A stretch of 8,119 bases of DNA from Candidatus Omnitrophota bacterium (GTDB lineage: Bacteria > Omnitrophota > Gorgyraeia > Gygaellales > Profunditerraquicolaceae), in contig VGKM01000049.1 of assembly GCA_016867005.1 (NCBI GenBank), positions 1 through 8,119 of the forward strand, written 5' to 3'. Made by a program: the position numbers and the translations under genes. A model generated the notes under the pieces. It saw only the letters and a list, made by a program, of their open reading frames with translations. It searched no databases and was not told where the DNA came from. Shown here piece by piece: positions 6,478-8,119 of this stretch; within the stretch, counting starts at the first letter, position 1; each line of letters begins with the position of its first letter.

Positions 6478-7634
6478 AAATTCTCCCTTGTAAAATAAAC
6501 AGAATCCGAAATCATTTTTTCTTTGAATCCCGGGTCTATTTTTACAGCTTTATCGGCAATGCGGAAACAATACCCGCAGTCCACGCAAGAAGACAGCCGG
6601 CAATCATGGGTAAAGAAAAAATCGAGGAACCCGTCTAATGCCTGATTGTCTATCTTGATTTCCATTGTCTCAAATATTCTCCTTGATTTAACCAGCTTAA
6701 TAATGTCCTGCGGGGCCAATTTAAGCAGGTTTTTCAATCTGGCGAGAAAATTACCGCGGTTAGTCCTGGATGCGCCGCTCAAGGTAGGGAACAAATCAAC
6801 GAGGTTGCCCTTGTATTCTCCATTTACGTAGGCGTTGATGATCCTGGCCAATTCCGGCGTAGGAAGCCGCCTATCTACAAGCTTGATACTATCAATGCCT
6901 ATCTTTTCATAAACACTGATATCTTCCGGCCTGATCCAGGGCGCGCTGATCAAAAGATGAGGGAAGGATATCTTGCTGATCTTACAATTCAGGCTGCAGT
7001 AATCTATGGCAAAACTGCCTTCTCCTGTATTTTTCTGAGAGGCATGGGATGAAAATGCCTCATGATGTTCCTGAAATGGGCAGTGATATAGACAATGGTT
7101 ATTGGCCATTAAACGCAACCCGCATTTTACAGCCTTTCTTAACTCTTTAAGGAGCACAAAGTCACGGTTAAGTTTTGTGTGTGACAGAGTGATGGAATCT
7201 GCGCCTATTGAATCCCAGAACCTTGCCTTTTCTATAGAATCAACGTGTGCCATAACAGAAACGCTTATCTTCAAAGAAGGGGATTTTCTTTTTATCATCT
7301 CTGCCAGAAAAGGAAGGGAGACCGTAACAGAGTCAACTCCGGCAGCAACCAGCCAATCTAATAACTTTGCAATTTCATGCTTGCCCTTGTTTGTAAATTC
7401 CCTTCCCCCCAGGCAGGAAGCATTAAGCAGATAATTGAACCCGCGCTTAGTTTTGCGGATCTCATTTATGTGCCTTGCGGCATTTTTCCTTGATATGTCA
7501 AAAACGGAATACGCCGGCCTTCCTCCCCCGACAAAATCCTCAGCAAGCTTACCGTAAACCTCATTTATAGAGGGGGAGCCGGTCAATACCGGAAGCAGGC
7601 CTTCCTGCCAATTTGTAGGAACAGAAAATTTCAT
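6474..7634 (-). CDS. U32-family (peptidase U32/UbiU-UbiV-like) protein with two cysteine clusters
   Basis: 386 residues. The first two thirds look like the TIM-barrel-type U32 fold: YGKLAEDFVGGGRP (27-40), FNYLLNASCLGG (66-77), LLDWLVAAGVDSVTVSLP (91-108), SVSVMAHVDSIEKA (124-137), then WIRPEDISVYEKIGIDSIK (233-251) and INAYVNGEYKGNLVDL (266-281). Cysteines fall in two groups: C181 and C185 with C213 and C217, and a C-terminal C345-x4-C350-x2-C353-x2-C356. The first group lies where characterised U32 proteins hold a [4Fe-4S] cluster. The second looks like another Fe-S or zinc site. Despite the 'peptidase' name, studied members (UbiU/UbiV, RlhA, TrhP) work in oxygen-independent hydroxylation of ubiquinone precursors, 23S rRNA or tRNA. 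A hydroxylase-like role is therefore plausible here, but the substrate is unknown and this subgroup differs from those enzymes. It starts 1 nt after the ligase stop without a clear Shine-Dalgarno and ends in an ATGA overlap with radical SAM gene C. Confidence 0.85.
   Translation of the reverse strand: MKFSVPTNWQEGLLPVLTGSPSINEVYGKLAEDFVGGGRPAYSVFDISRKNAARHINEIRKTKRGFNYLLNASCLGGREFTNKGKHEIAKLLDWLVAAGVDSVTVSLPFLAEMIKRKSPSLKISVSVMAHVDSIEKARFWDSIGADSITLSHTKLNRDFVLLKELRKAVKCGLRLMANNHCLYHCPFQEHHEAFSSHASQKNTGEGSFAIDYCSLNCKISKISFPHLLISAPWIRPEDISVYEKIGIDSIKLVDRRLPTPELARIINAYVNGEYKGNLVDLFPTLSGASRTNRGNFLARLKNLLKLAPQDIIKLVKSRRIFETMEIKIDNQALDGFLDFFFTHDCRLSSCVDCGYCFRIADKAVKIDPGFKEKMISDSVYFTRENL
6483..6488 (-). 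promoter_or_regulatory. Ribosome binding site of radical SAM gene C
   Basis: AGGGAG on the minus strand, 5 nt before the ATG at 6477-6475. It lies inside the last codons of the U32 gene. It is the only strong Shine-Dalgarno sequence seen at a gene start in the window; the other starts seem to rely on overlap with the preceding gene. Confidence 0.7.
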
Positions 7635-7635
7635 T

Positions 7636-8119
7636 TTAAGATATTATTTTACCTGAATCAATCCCCAAAATCCCTATTATAACACAAAAAAACATATACG
7701 GTGATTGCCAATAGAACAATTCGTACCCCGACATGCTGACTAAGAGGCCGGTAAATGCCAGCAAAGATATTGATACCTGCATTTTTATTTTCGGTGAATT
7801 TTGTAATACTTTTATCTGTTTATAAGCTTTCCTGAAAAACGCAATAATCAATAATAAAATCCCGGAAAACCCGAGCAGGCCGGCCTCCGACAATATAGTC
7901 AAATACATATTATCTGCGACCATAAACTCATAAGGCACATAGCATTTAGCAGGAAAATAATCATAAAACCTGGCCCTGAAATGTTGCAGGCCTAGCCCTA
8001 TCCATGGATGATCTTTAATTATGTGGAGCGTCATCTCCACCCGCGCGAGCCTAAAAGATGACAATACCCCTTCCCCTCCTGTCAGGTCTAACCCGTATCT
8101 GCCCCATGGATGCGGCAAA
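7636..8119 (-). CDS. O-antigen ligase/Wzy polymerase-type membrane protein, C-terminal part only
   Basis: The last 160 codons are visible; the N-terminus lies beyond 8119. The pattern fits the large periplasmic loop and final membrane helices of the O-antigen ligase/polymerase family (PF04932-type). SFRLARVEMTLHIIKDHPWIG, split here as SFRLARVEM (21-29) and HPWIGLGLQHF (37-47), is the typical pre-loop block. It is followed by ADNMYLTILSEAGLLG (68-83) and three hydrophobic segments (about 71-95, 117-135 and 139-153). Such proteins polymerise or transfer undecaprenyl-diphosphate-linked glycans at the periplasmic face. WaaL ligases carry H[NSQ]x9GxxG; here the spacing is exact but the histidine is Asp (D69-N70-x9-G80-LL-G83), which may favour a polymerase over a lipid A-core ligase. 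The first visible in-frame codon, TTG at 8118-8116, is not accepted as a start because the family needs about 250 more residues upstream. It ends 1 nt before the U32 start. Confidence 0.82.
   Translation of the reverse strand, partial: LPHPWGRYGLDLTGGEGVLSSFRLARVEMTLHIIKDHPWIGLGLQHFRARFYDYFPAKCYVPYEFMVADNMYLTILSEAGLLGFSGILLLIIAFFRKAYKQIKVLQNSPKIKMQVSISLLAFTGLLVSMSGYELFYWQSPYMFFCVIIGILGIDSGKIIS

Noticed and set aside
7102..7434. 110-codon open frame on the plus strand
   Set aside because: It is antisense to the U32 core and shows no recognisable motifs.
8116..8118. TTG as the start codon of the ligase/polymerase gene
   Set aside because: The visible part holds only the C-terminal third of the family, and the frame is open to the window edge, so the true start is most likely outside.

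Overview
The window is one side of a surface-polysaccharide or glycolipid biosynthesis locus. Every gene lies on the minus strand, so transcription runs from position 8119 towards position 1. The gene content fits an anaerobic, probably uncultured bacterium with a glycan-coated envelope: three cobalamin-type radical SAM enzymes, a U32-family protein rich in cysteine, and moderate-to-low GC. Loci of this kind, dense in B12/radical SAM genes, are familiar from Omnitrophota, Elusimicrobiota and some deltaproteobacterial lineages. The taxon is a guess from gene content, not something the sequence proves.

Layout in transcription order: (1) 8119-7636, the C-terminal end of an O-antigen ligase/polymerase-type membrane protein, cut by the window edge; (2) 7634-6474, a U32-family protein with two cysteine clusters; (3) 6477-4927, B12-binding/radical SAM protein 'C'; (4) 4927-3449, B12-binding/radical SAM protein 'B'; (5) a 193-nt non-coding gap; (6) 3255-2095, UDP-GlcNAc 2-epimerase (wecB); (7) 2114-684, B12-binding/radical SAM protein 'A'; (8) 687-1, a family 2 glycosyltransferase like polyprenyl-phosphate-sugar synthases, cut by the other window edge. 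Every junction except the gap is a 1-nt spacer or an overlap (ATGA at two junctions, TAATG at one, 20 nt at one). This suggests two tightly coupled transcriptional blocks, or one operon with an internal break at 3256-3448.

In combination, wecB supplies UDP-ManNAc, the GT2 probably makes or extends a lipid-linked sugar, and the ligase/polymerase handles the glycan at the outer face of the membrane. The radical SAM trio and the U32 protein are not needed for ordinary glycan assembly. The most interesting reading is that they form an oxygen-independent tailoring module (C-methylation or another radical modification plus possible anaerobic hydroxylation) acting on a lipid carrier, a sugar or a membrane lipid. 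That module is an inference. The substrate cannot be read from the sequence.

No tRNA, rRNA, CRISPR array, insertion sequence or plus-strand gene could be supported.
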